Origin: Leucaena leucocephala
Lineage: Eukaryota > Streptophyta > Magnoliopsida > Fabales > Fabaceae
Reading direction: 5' to 3'
Length of the DNA stretch: 64,000 bases
Assembly: GCA_037074615.1 (NCBI GenBank)
Contig: CM073562.1
Span: forward strand, 14,679,001 to 14,743,000
Shown here one piece after another: positions 37,720-49,219 of the stretch. Position numbers and translations under genes: made by a program. Under the pieces are notes generated by a model. The model saw nothing but the letters and a program-made list of their open reading frames with translations, was not told where the DNA came from and did no database searches. Each line of letters starts with the position of its first letter. Within the stretch, counting starts at the first letter, position 1.

Positions 37720-39760
37720 TTAATTGTGCTGCATAAATGGAGAAGTTATCACGATTTATTATAGGATTCAAAATTAAAGGGTTTTATCCGCGGAAACTTA
37801 TTTCTCTAATCCTATTCATATAGCAAATAAGAGAATGCTTATTCTAGTTTATTTATATGGTAGATAGAATTTTTTTTATATAAATACATAATTTTATTCT
37901 TCATATTATTATGTTAACTTTGATTTTATAATATATAATATATGCATATTTAATAGGGGTTAAAAAGTTATTATATTTTATAGCATAGTTAATAATATAT
38001 AATATTTTTTTTAATTTGTAGGAAATATATTAAAAATAATTTATAAATAAAATAAAATGAGTATTTATGTGTTTAGGCTTTTATTAATATTGTGAGGGTG
38101 AGGGGGTTCTAAAAATTTCTGAATATAAGAGGGTAAGATTTTTGTGGTTTGGAGATTATATTTCTTTTTAGAAAGTGAAAAATTTAGATAAGTTTAATAT
38201 CGGTCACTAAAATTAAGATATAATCTTAGAATTTATAGAATATTTTTAAATAATTTATAATATTTAAAAATTATATAAATAACTTATTTTTTCCTCTCAA
38301 TTGTTTTGCTTAACTTTGTTAAAGTAAGTACTAACATTTTTTCCTACAATAGCATTCAACCTTCACTTTATTCTTCTTTTGAACATTTTAAGATTGATAA
38401 CTTTTTGAAGGAAATAATGAATTTAAAAAAAAAATGAGAACTTTATAGAAATGGGGCTAACCATCGCTATTCAACTAATAATTTCTGAAAAGTTTTAGTT
38501 ATGTCTTTCATACTCTAATAAAAGATCGCTATTCAAAAGCTTATTGGAGACAAATTTAAAAATGTCTAGTTTAATTACATATTTTTTTTGAACACAATGG
38601 AACAAAAAAAATACATATTAATATTTTTTTAAAAAAAATCAGACAGCACATGTCTCAAGCAGGAGCCATAGGAGGCTGACACGTGGCAGTACCGAGGCTA
38701 AATAAATAGGTCAATTTTTTTGCTTTGTGAAAAATATCTAATTAGTTGGCTGTTATTCCTTTTATGATAATATATCGGTAAAAAAATGTCGTTGATATTT
38801 CGGGGTTATTTAATATAAAATAATTACTCCCGCAGGTGTCGCAATTCCACCTAAATTGGCGGTTATTTTGAACAGAGGCAAATTTTGCCTAATATTTTAA
38901 ATCCATCAAAATAAAAATGCCCACAATACGCATGTTCTAGTTAATTTGGATTGAGGCAAATTTAAAATAATATTTTTAATATTCGTGTCCATGCATTATT
39001 TCCATTTAAAATGAAAAGCTTTGCTTATTCTTATTTGGAATATTTGTGCTGTGTTTCCAGTGAGATGTGCCCCCATGAACTGCCGGTAATGTCCCTCGGC
39101 CTAGTGTTTTGCCGTATGGGTCGGCAACGTACCGTAACTCCTCAAAACCAAACCAAGAGAATTATCAAATTTAAGGGTTTTGCGTCCATAATTATTGGTG
39201 GCTTCTAGATGTGGGAGGCCGATTTCTTTCTGTATCAGTGTTTCAAATGGAACTATCATGGTGATTACCCCGGTATATTTAAAAATTTTAAATTAAGAAA
39301 AGTAAAAAAAAAATAAACAAATACCGTGACCCACTAATAAATATCTAATTATTTAAGCACATAATATAATATTTATTATTTAAATTTAAAACTTTAAAAG
39401 CTTAAAAATTGTACCCCATGATTAATTATTTTTATTTCAATTTATTTGTTGAATTATTTGAATTTATTTCAATTTTTAGCTTTAGAATCTATATATATAT
39501 ATGTATATTTTAACTTGAAATGTTGATAATTAATGTATAAATAGTGTATACTTTTGAAAACTTAACTATTTATTCTTCATATTATGTTGTAATTTTACCA
39601 TGAGATTATCCTATGTGATTATTACGCAGCATACAATTATAATGCAGAAGAAAATATCATAAGATATGCTTATTTACTATATATATAAAATTATCCTCTA
39701 TAATTATTTAATTAAATATGAGTTTCAAATGACTAACCATTTTGTCTCTCCTTCAATTTT
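37720..39760. other. AT-rich intergenic DNA, no gene supported
   Basis: The 65-codon frame at 39011-39208 is isolated and resembles no known family. A perfect G-box/ABRE-type motif (GACACGTGGC) occurs near 38677-38686, but there is no promoter-like or coding context near it, so it is probably chance. Confidence 0.35.
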
Positions 39761-39764
39761 TCAT

Positions 39765-40315
39765 AATGGCCCATTTAGATAAAATTTTAAAAAATGACCT
39801 ATAAAAAAAAAGAGTTTTTGAATAATTTTTAAAAAAGAATTTTTGAAGAAAAGATTATAAAAAAAATGTAGATTTGAATAAATGAGTGTTTAGACAATTA
39901 TTTTCAGAAGTATTCTTATTATTAATAAATTATGAAAATGGTATAATTATTAAATATATGAGAGATGAGATATAAAAGATGAGAGAAGTGAGAGGGTGTA
40001 AAAGAGATATGAAAGATGATGTAGAAAAGAAAAGAGAGAGGAGAGAGGGTGTAGAAAATAAAAGAGATATGAGAAAAGATGTAGAAGAGAGAGGAGATAG
40101 GGTGTAAGAAAAAGTATGAATAATATAGTAATTGGTTAGTCTATAAGTTCTTTTTTTATTCTAGAAGTTACTCTAACCAGTTTATCTGAAACCTTAATTT
40201 TAAATCATAGTTTAATCCAAAAACCCTTTTAAACAAATATAACTATTTATTTTAAAATTCATCATAACCTAAATTTAAAATTTAAATTTTATCATAAACC
40301 AAACATAAACAATGT
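39765..40315 (-). mobile_element. MITE family R2, reverse-orientation copy
   Basis: About 550 bp, with a purine-rich core ('gagagaggagagagggtgta') and arms matching 26510-27035 in the same order ('aattggttagtctataagtt', 'tttaaacaaatataactatt'). Begins near 'ggcccatttagataaaat' and ends near 'aaaccaaacataaaca'. Non-coding. Confidence 0.65.
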
Positions 40316-40439
40316 ATAAACGGGTATCCATTTACACTCGTGCATTGCGGGGTACTGTACTAATTCCTTAAAACGTTAAATATATGATCCCATTACTATA
40401 AATATAATATAATCTATATTGTATGTATACATGTTTATA

Positions 40440-41300
40440 GAATTTAGAGTAAAATACTCTTCTTAATTACACACTACACAGATCTCACATCTATTTTAAA
40501 AATATATATTTTAGTCAAAATCATTAACATCGTCAAAACATATTATAAAAAGATTCTAAAAGTATATTTTTTAATTAAAAACTATATTAAAATAAATTTA
40601 TTTATTAAGTTACCCCTCATCATATTAAATGTCTAATTTTTCTTTGGATAGTTTATTTAATATTTACTAGTCATCTTTTTAATATTTTACTAAATTTAGA
40701 AAAATTTACATAACTTCGATTTCAAAACATATTAACAACTTAAGCAAAAATTTATTAATTTTTTAAAGAACAGTAAGTTTAAAAACATATTTAAAAATTT
40801 TAAATTATAAAATTGGCATATTATTATAAATGTTCTCAAAATTATATAATTTTATAATTTAACTAAAAATGTGTATGCTTACAGGACGTTTTTGGCCAAT
40901 GTATGTATTTTATAAATATATCGTAATTAAATTTAAATAAACAAGATTAAACATTTAAACTATTAAAACAAATTAAAAATTGAATTATAAAAAATTAATC
41001 AAATTAATAATTAAAAAAATTAAAGATATATATTAAAAATTGTTTTGGCAAAGATATGTAATTAAATGATTAATTTTTAAGTAATATTTATGTTAAAGGG
41101 GGTATTTTAGTTAAAATAAAAGGTCAACACTGATTTAACGATGAACTAATAGTAGGATGGATAGAAGTAAAATATCAAATCTTTAATAAAAGCTTGTGTA
41201 ACATATTTTGATTTGGAGGAAGGTTTATATATAATTTTAAAATAACAGGGAAGTCTCTGTAATTTAGATTAAATATAGGGGAGTTAATGTATTTTAATTT
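40440..41300 (+). repeat. Dispersed repeat family R3, copy 2
   Basis: Second copy of the roughly 850-bp repeat at 36880-37715, same orientation. The left end reads 'agagtaaaatactcttctta' and the right part 'aggggagttaatgtatttta'. The pair sits 3.6 kb apart. Confidence 0.55.
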
Positions 41301-41651
41301 AATATTTTTATTAGTTTTTATGACTACAAATTATTCAAACTATTTAAATTAAAAAAATTAATTAAGCCAATGTGTATTAAGGATGTGAGTGCTCATGAAA
41401 TGGCATGTAATTCGTTGGATTGTAATGGATGAAGCTGAACGCATTAATGCCAAAGGTTCATACCAGAAGTAGAAAGTGCGCATTATACTATTATAATTAG
41501 TACTAATTAAGTGATAATTAGGATCACTTATAAGAAATTAAGCTAATAATAGTAATAATCAAATAATCATTCATTAACTTGTTTAAAGCAGATGCCACGC
41601 TATTATGCGCCACAAAATGTAGCTATCATGGCTTATTTGCTTCCGTGCAAT

Positions 41652-42426
41652 TAGGGCTATGTATAAATACCGCGATTTGGTATATCCTGTCTAACCTACA
41701 ATAAAAATATCCTGCCTAACCCGATAAATATAGGATAGGATTGAACATCGGGTTACAAAATACAGCCCATACATTTTTCGGGTTGGGCACCGGGCATAAG
41801 GGTTGCCCTGCCCATGAGCACCCCTTCTTTTATTTTTTTTTATTTTTTCTCTATCTTAGAAAGGAGAATATGATAGTTACTAGTGAATATAAGGTAATTT
41901 TAAAAATATAAGTAATTAAATAGGTAAGTTGTATCTTTTAATATTTATAACTATATTAATTTTTTTTCTTTTTTTAACTTTGTTAATTATCATATGATTA
42001 TACTATAAATTATAATTATTTATTTTATTTTTTAGATACTTTATCTTTGTCAATATTAGGAAAATTGATGCAAAGTTATAATTACAAATTATTTAGATTT
42101 CAACGCTTATTTTTTATATATAATAGATCTTAAGATTTTAATTATTATTTTTGTTATCTTATTCTTAGTGGATTATAGATGTTATTTAACTCTTAAAGAT
42201 ATATGAATATAGTATCATTTTAGAAGTTTATAATTATATTTTTTTTATAATATGAGTATGATATCACAATTTAGGTATGCCCAGCCTGCCCATACCCAGC
42301 TTAAAATTGTTATGGTTTTTATCGGGTAAGACCGAGAATCGGACTGCAAAATATAACCAATATATTTTTTGGACAGGGCATCGGGCAAGGGGCTGCTTTG
42401 CCCAACTCTATCTATGCACACCCCTA
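41652..42426 (+). mobile_element. hAT-type MITE, copy B (775 bp)
   Basis: Same family as 13487-14250. It starts TAGGGCTATGTATAAATACC and ends TGCACACCCCTA. The flanks CGTGCAAT (41644-41651) and AATGCAAT (42427-42434) are an 8-bp duplication with two differences. Its GC-rich ends are more eroded by C-to-T/G-to-A changes than in copy A. Confidence 0.85.
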
Positions 42427-42429
42427 AAT

Positions 42430-44940
42430 GCAATTGCTCACACCCAAATAGTATATTTAATGCCTTTTGAATTTGAATGTTATTAATTTAATTTTTATAG
42501 TTTTATTTTTTTTACTTAACCCATAATCCCGTATATATTACGAAATAAAAATAATATACTTAATTAAAAATGGTTATATAACTTTAAAAATCAAAATAAA
42601 AAATTTTAATTCCGAATTATCCACGTATTCTACCTTTATCATACAAGATAACATACTGTGAGTATATAGTTAAAAGAGAGCATATAAATAATATTATTTT
42701 TGTTTTTAATATTACATCTATTTAACTATTTTAATTAAATTATAAAAATTAATTAAATTAATTAATATAACATACTTCATTAAAAATAGTTATATAACTT
42801 TAAAAATCAAAATAAAACATTTTAATTCTTAATTGTCCACATATTCTATCTTTATCATGCAAGATAACATATTGTGAGTATATAGTTAAAAGAAAGCATA
42901 AAAAAAATATTCTTTATATATTTAATATAATATTTATTTAACTATTTTAATTAGATTATAAAAATTAGTTAAATTAGTTAATAAAGCATATTTTTTCTAT
43001 AACACTATAACCATTTTTTTTAATTCCCTTCATCATTCTCTGATTTAATTATTATTGAGGGAGTATCTATATGGGTAATTTAAGACAAAATAGATGAATA
43101 TAAGAGAGGAATTTTATATTTAGAACTAATATTAATTCTTTAATTGTATCTTATATTATAGACTATAGGAGTATATAGTTAAAAGAATAGATAACTCTAG
43201 GATGAAAAATATGTGACATTTATTTATAATCACTATGTATTTATCATCAATCTATTATTATACATATACTCTTTTATTTTTAATATAAAAACTAATAATT
43301 AATTTATAAATTTTAAAAAAATGATTAAATTAATTAGTTATAAATAAATATGTGTTAATTTTTTAAAATAACATATTAAAATTATTCCTTAATAATTTTT
43401 TTAATATACGTAATTAATAAGAATAATTTAAAAAATATATGAATATGGAATACAGAGTAAACTGATGTTACATTTAAAGTTCAAATAAACTTTATAGCTA
43501 ATTTATTCATTTAAAATCGCAGGCAGTGATATTTAATTTATTTTAATATATGGTAGTAATATATATATCAATATTTTTTAAAGGTAAATTTTGATTTATG
43601 ATTATGAAAATAGGAGAGCAATCAAATCATTCCTCAGTTAGGATGTTAAATCAGATGCGGACCTTTATCACTATAATGGAGTTCAAAATGGAGTTATCGT
43701 GGTCTCTTTCAGGCCATATAATTCTAGTAGTGGTCACCTCTTTCCATCATTAGAGGCTGAAATATTGTTCACTAATCATACACTTTTCGGGAAAAAAATA
43801 ACCATTTAATACAAATAATAATATAACACTAATACTTAATTATAAAAAAAATTGGGCCATAATTCTATTGAACAATTAAAAGTGAAAAATTAAAAATATC
43901 ATCCTTCCAATTTTGTTAATATAATGATATTTCATAATTTCATTCCATGGATAAGTTTAAATTAATCTATGCTTGGGAATAATGCTAAAGGAAATTCCAA
44001 GGGTGCTTTACTTAGTAAGAGATGACAATATCTTAGATTCAATTTCACAAATTAATATATAAATAAACACTTTTTTTATAAAATTTATAATGACTTGTGC
44101 TATTTTCAAGTCGTAAAGAGGATCGTTATTTTTAATTTTTCACAATGAGCGTGAAAATGTGTCCAATTATTTAAATAAAATTTTTTGGTAAATAATATTC
44201 TATCTAAAATAAATTAGATCTAATTCCATTAAAAGCACTATTTTTTGAATCCCCATTAAAAACATTATTCTATTAACTTAAATTCAATATTTATAAAAGA
44301 AAACTTTTTTTTATTCAGACTACTTAATACCACCTCATCACAAGCACCCTCTCTCCCCTATTTGTCAACATATAAAACTCATTCCCTCTAAGACTTAAAA
44401 TTAGACTAAGTGAATATTTGAATAAACAGTAAAATGTAATTTTAAAAAGGTTTATAACTTAAATTATAATTTAAAAAAAATAAACAAATATTTATAAATA
44501 TTTTGGCTAAACTATAGTTTAAGAGAAATTTTTAGAAATAACTTCTATATAAAAAATAATTATGAGTGTCAAAAGACTATTTTATCTTTAATTTTTTTAT
44601 AATATATCTCCTCTCTTTGCATCCTCCTTACTCATATGACTCTCTCTCTTACCTCTACCTCATCATTACTAGAGGAGAAAGAGGTGGTGGCATTGGTTCT
44701 ATGGAGGCGTCTTTAGACTGTCAAATCTCGTTGCCTCGACGAAGGTGGAATGGGACTTGAGACTATTAGATCTCTAAGGTCTTCATTGACGTTGGCATAC
44801 AGGATATATGCAATAGGGAGTCGTAGTGAGGTGGGAGTCGTTGTCCCCATCACTTCTTCTCTACTAATGATGGATTTGCAACGGTGGAAGTCACAGAAAT
44901 ATACATGATTGGGATGAAGATGAACAATAAGTAATAATAT
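42430..44940. other. AT-rich intergenic DNA with a tandem duplication
   Basis: Contains the 216-bp tandem duplication listed separately. Less AT-rich patches at 43620-43750 and 44640-44900 show no coding pattern that I recognise. Confidence 0.4.
42555..42990. repeat. 216-bp tandem duplication
   Basis: The string 'tggttatataactttaaaaa' (from 42571) recurs as 'tagttatataactttaaaaa' from 42787. The following 200 bp are also matched, including 'cttaattgtccacatattct' versus 'ccgaattatccacgtattct' and 'gagtatatagttaaaag' in both. Divergence is modest, so the duplication is not recent. Function unknown. Confidence 0.85.
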
Positions 44941-44949
44941 TTTTTTTCT

Positions 44950-46860
44950 TCTATAACATCACAATTTTTATCCTATACTTAAAAATATTATTTATTAATA
45001 ACTTAAAAAATATTATCTAACTAAATTATTATAATTTAGTATTTTTATTATTTTTAATAAAATATGATATCTCAATTTTCTTAACTTATGATTTTATAAT
45101 TTAATTGTTATTATTAGTTAGAGAATTATTAAGATTTGAGTTCAGATTTAGATATCTATTTGAATTTAAATTATTATTATGGCTTTATAAATAGAGTTAA
45201 TGCACTGAGTTATTTCTCAAACTTGATTATTGAGGCGACTTTTCTCTTTTTAATTATTTCTCTCATTCCCTTTCCTATACCCAAAGAAGATAATCACTTT
45301 ATATTTATTGTGTATGGTAATATGATATTTGTGAGTGATTTAATATATATATAGCTATAAATCTATTGATATTTATATAATTGTATTGAGAAAACTTATT
45401 TGATTATTTTTATTGAAAATAGTTTTATGGGATTTAAAGTTTAATTTAGAAAGTTTGAGTTAAAATTATAAACTTGTTATATATTGATATTACTATTTAA
45501 ATAAAGTTATTATCTTGAGAAAAACTCTTTTTGTGATATTTTTTAAACTATTGAGATTTGATTAATATGATTATTTTGAGAATTATGTATTGAGGATGGG
45601 TGATGATAGAATTGTATTTCTACCATGTGGTATAACTTCTATTGGAGCTTGATTGTTAGCTTTTGTCCCACAAATTTATCGAAAGACGTGTCCCACCTGT
45701 TTAACGAGGAGCTGGGGGTACCCCTATCTGTTTATCGAGGAAGAATTAATTCATAGTCCGGTTAGGTAGTCTATGAATTTTGACCTATCTATACCACTTA
45801 ATCAGTTAGCTTTTAAGTGGTCAGTTATCACTAACCTATGGGTTCGATCGGCGGTAATAAAGCAGTTCGATCGGTTTGAGGAAAGAAATTTGGGTGGGTT
45901 ATTCATTTTATTTTATTATAATAATATATTATTTTGTATATATTATACTTTGTGAAGTCCCACTTAACATCTCATGAGCATAAAGGTGGGAAACAGGTTA
46001 ACCCGCTAATATTTGCGGGTTAGAGGGGTGGGCAACTGCCAGCTCGATCTCGCCCTAACCCGCCACCTTCCCTTTTTTTTAATTTTTAAAAAATTATTTT
46101 TAAAATTTTAAAATACTAATAAAAAATTTCTAATGTTATATTAGTATAATAAAAAAATTATTAATGTTATACTCTTAAAAATTTCTATTTTTTATAAAAA
46201 AATCTCAAATTTTATAACTATAAATCTAAATAAACATTAACATAATATTAATAAATTATAATATATCAACACATATTAATAAATAAGTAATCGTCTCTAC
46301 CAGTATTCAATAATAAGAGTATTCAAAGTAATATTTAGGTAAAATAAATAATAATATTAATAATTTTTTTTAAAAAAAGGGTTGGCGGGCTGGCCCACTT
46401 AAAAATGTTGCTGACAAGTTAACGGGTTAGCAAAATCCCAGATTTATATGAGCACATGTTAGTATGCACAATAAGTATGGTTGATAGTTACTAAGACGTT
46501 TGTCTCACCATATTTTTATTAATATTTTTCAGGTGATAGTCTCATCTTAAGACCCTAGGGAAAACTTCAGAGGGTTGATTAAAACTATATTAATTGTGTA
46601 ACCTTCTTGTATCTATAGAATATTTGTATATTATCACAATAAGTTTTATTTTACATACTTATATATCCTATTATTCTATTTATATTTTAAAAAAAGTCTT
46701 TTTATAACTATGGTAGATTACATTTAAATTTTAGTTAAACTCTTTTCAATCATGATTAGCTCTTTTAAAATAAATTAAATTTATTTATAATATTATTTTT
46801 AAATTATATTGGATACAAAATATGTCTAAATAATTTATAATAGTTATATTTTAGGATAAT
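44950..46860 (+). mobile_element. Dispersed repeat family R1, copy 3, with a nested element
   Basis: The left block (44960-45180) and right block (45300-46850) match copies at 11 kb and 21.5-26.5 kb. The interior between the blocks is only about 100 bp here, against about 700 bp (with MYB fragment) in copy 1 and about 1.1 kb in copy 2. A further element of about 468 bp is inserted in its right block. Confidence 0.6.
45981..46448 (+). mobile_element. Nested GC-ended MITE (about 468 bp) inside R1 copy 3
   Basis: Copies 1 and 2 of R1 are continuous where this segment is inserted. The flanks share TGAGCA (45975-45980 and 46449-46454). The left part (GGTTAACCCGCTAA) and the reversed right part (GCTAACCCGTTAA) are inverted copies. 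The core is AT-rich and non-coding. The general style is hAT-like, but an 8-bp duplication is not clear. Confidence 0.65.
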
Positions 46861-46879
46861 TTTATACTTCCCATCTCAT

Positions 46880-47055
46880 ACCCATACTTTACCAATCACT
46901 AAAATTATTTTGATAATAATTATCTAAATACTCATTTATTCATAAATTTTTATTTTCTATAAGTTCTTTTCTATAAGAGTTTATCAAAAATCACTTTTAA
47001 ATTATTTTTTTTATAAACTCTTCTTCATAAGTTAATACAAAGAGGCCCTAACTAT
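46880..47055 (+). repeat. MITE family R2, partial copy
   Basis: Only the right arm is present ('ataattatctaaatactcat' and 'ataaactcttcttcataagt'). It directly follows repeat R1 copy 3. Confidence 0.5.
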
Positions 47056-47059
47056 AACT

Positions 47060-48408
47060 TTAGGACTTAAGGCTATGTTTTTCCTATAAAATATAAAAAT
47101 AAAAATACATAATAATTGCAAGAAATTAACTATGAAATTAATTTCTTAATGTTTTTGATAAATTCATCCTATTATATTGACCAGTAACTTCTATACAAAT
47201 AATTAAATAGAATATTTTTAATTATTTTTTATAAATTAATTTTAATTTTTATATTTAGAATTAAAGAGAAGTACAATAGAATTTAAAATTTTATTAGTTA
47301 AAAGGAATAAGAGCCTTTGAAGTTTGCTAAGGCACTTCGCTATCATATTTTATCCTTCACCGACTGAATTTCTTTTAACCTAAACTCTTTTTCTGACTTA
47401 TTAATTAATATTAATTAAAGTTAAAGTTAATGAGGCGTTGAGATCACGCACCAATGGTAAGAAGACAAATATGTGGTACCAATTTGTTTTTAGACCTAAC
47501 AATGATGTTGTGTCACTCGGTATTTGGAATTTGTCTTGGGACACACTTTTTCCTCTCTTGTGGCCATTTCCCATATGTTGGAGATGGACAAAGCAAAGAT
47601 GGGTTTACTAGACTCTAAAGCCTATATTTTGAGCCATATATCAAAAGAACGTCCCTTTTCAAAAATTTTGATGGCAAAGACGAAATTGTGTATTATTATT
47701 ATCTAATAACACATTACTAGTACCTTTTAAAATTTTAAAAATTACAAAAATAGTAATTATTACTAAGTTTTATGGATATTTCCAAAAAAAAAAAGAAGAC
47801 TTGATATTAATTTTTATTGTTTTTTTGAAAATGAACTATGATTTATAAATTATTTTGATTTAATTTTCTTGTAATTTAACTCAAATTATTTTTATGGTTA
47901 TTTAGCGGGGATCTCTTTATCAACATTATAATAAGGATTTAATTTTTTATAGAGCATATTTATATCGTACAATCTATATAATTAATTCCACATAACAAGA
48001 TAAAACTTTTTATTGTGACTTTCTTTTAAGCACAAATTATCTTACATTTTGAAATAGTAATAGGTTATATTAATAAGAGACTTGAGATTATAGATAATCA
48101 ATTAATTCAAATATATAATAAAATATTAAAAATAATATATATTGAATTAAAATTTATTTAATTTCCAAATATCATATGAATTTTATGTTAAGTGAATTAT
48201 AATGATTAGTTAAAAGTTCTCAATATTTATATATTATAAATATAAAAAAAATGATATTAAAAATGTTAATCTTTTTGTCCTTTATTATTATAGAAAACCA
48301 TACCCCTCCCCCCAAAATTATTGATCCCATGTTGCTTTATACTACTTCTTCCTTTATATACTTTAAAGAAAATAAAAAAAGTACCCCCGGGAGTCCTAAA
48401 TATAATAT
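47060..48408. other. AT-rich intergenic DNA, no gene seen
   Basis: No exon-like open frame, RNA gene or clear repeat. A slightly less AT-rich patch at 47290-47660 has no recognisable coding pattern. Confidence 0.4.
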
Positions 48409-48416
48409 GTAATTAA

Positions 48417-49219
48417 TATGGGTGTTTATAAAACTCGTGGCTAGGTATGTCCATCTAAGCCCACGAAAAAAAAGTCATGCCCAGACCAATAAATATAAAG
48501 TAGGGCTGGGCATCGGGTTGCAAAATACAGTTCATGTTTTTTTTGAGCTGGGCACCGGGCAGAAAGGTTGCCCTGCCCTGCCCTGCCCATGAGCATTCAT
48601 TTTTTTTTATTTTTTTTACTTTTCTCCCTAAATACTACACTTGGAAGGAAGAATATGATAACTACTAGTGACTAAAGGATCATTTTAAAAATATAAGTAG
48701 TTAAGTAAATATGTTCCGTCTTTTAATATTTATAACTATATTGATTTTTTCTTTTTCTTTAACTTTATTAATCATAATATGATTACATTATAAATTATAA
48801 TTATTTATTTTATTTTTTTAAGATATTTTATTCTTGTCAACATTTAAAAAGTTGATATAAAGTTACAATTACAAATTACTTAGACTTCAAAGCATTTTTT
48901 TATATGCAATAAATTTCAATACTTTAATTATTATCTTTTTGTTGTCTTATTTTTAGTGAATTATAGATATTATTTAATTCTTAAAGATATATGAATATTG
49001 TATTATTTTATAAGTTTATAATTTCAGATTATGTTATATAACATGAGCATAATATCACAACTTGAGTATGCCTAACCCGCCCACGCCCAGCCCACCTATG
49101 CCTAACCCAAAATAATTAGAGCTTTTATTAGGTAGAGCTGGATATCGGGCTACATCTTTTTTTTGGGTAGAGTACTGAGTAGGGGTTACTCTGTTCAGCC
49201 CTACTCATAAATACCTCTA
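48417..49219 (+). mobile_element. hAT-type MITE, copy C (803 bp)
   Basis: Third member of the family at 13487 and 41652. It starts TATGGGTGTTTATAAAACTC and ends CATAAATACCTCTA. The flanks GTAATTAA (48409-48416) and ATAATTAA (49220-49227) match at 7 of 8 positions. Most eroded of the three copies. Confidence 0.85.

Noticed and set aside
38670..38690. Perfect G-box/ABRE (GACACGTGGC)
   Set aside because: No gene or promoter context within several kilobases; a single 10-bp match is expected by chance at this scale.
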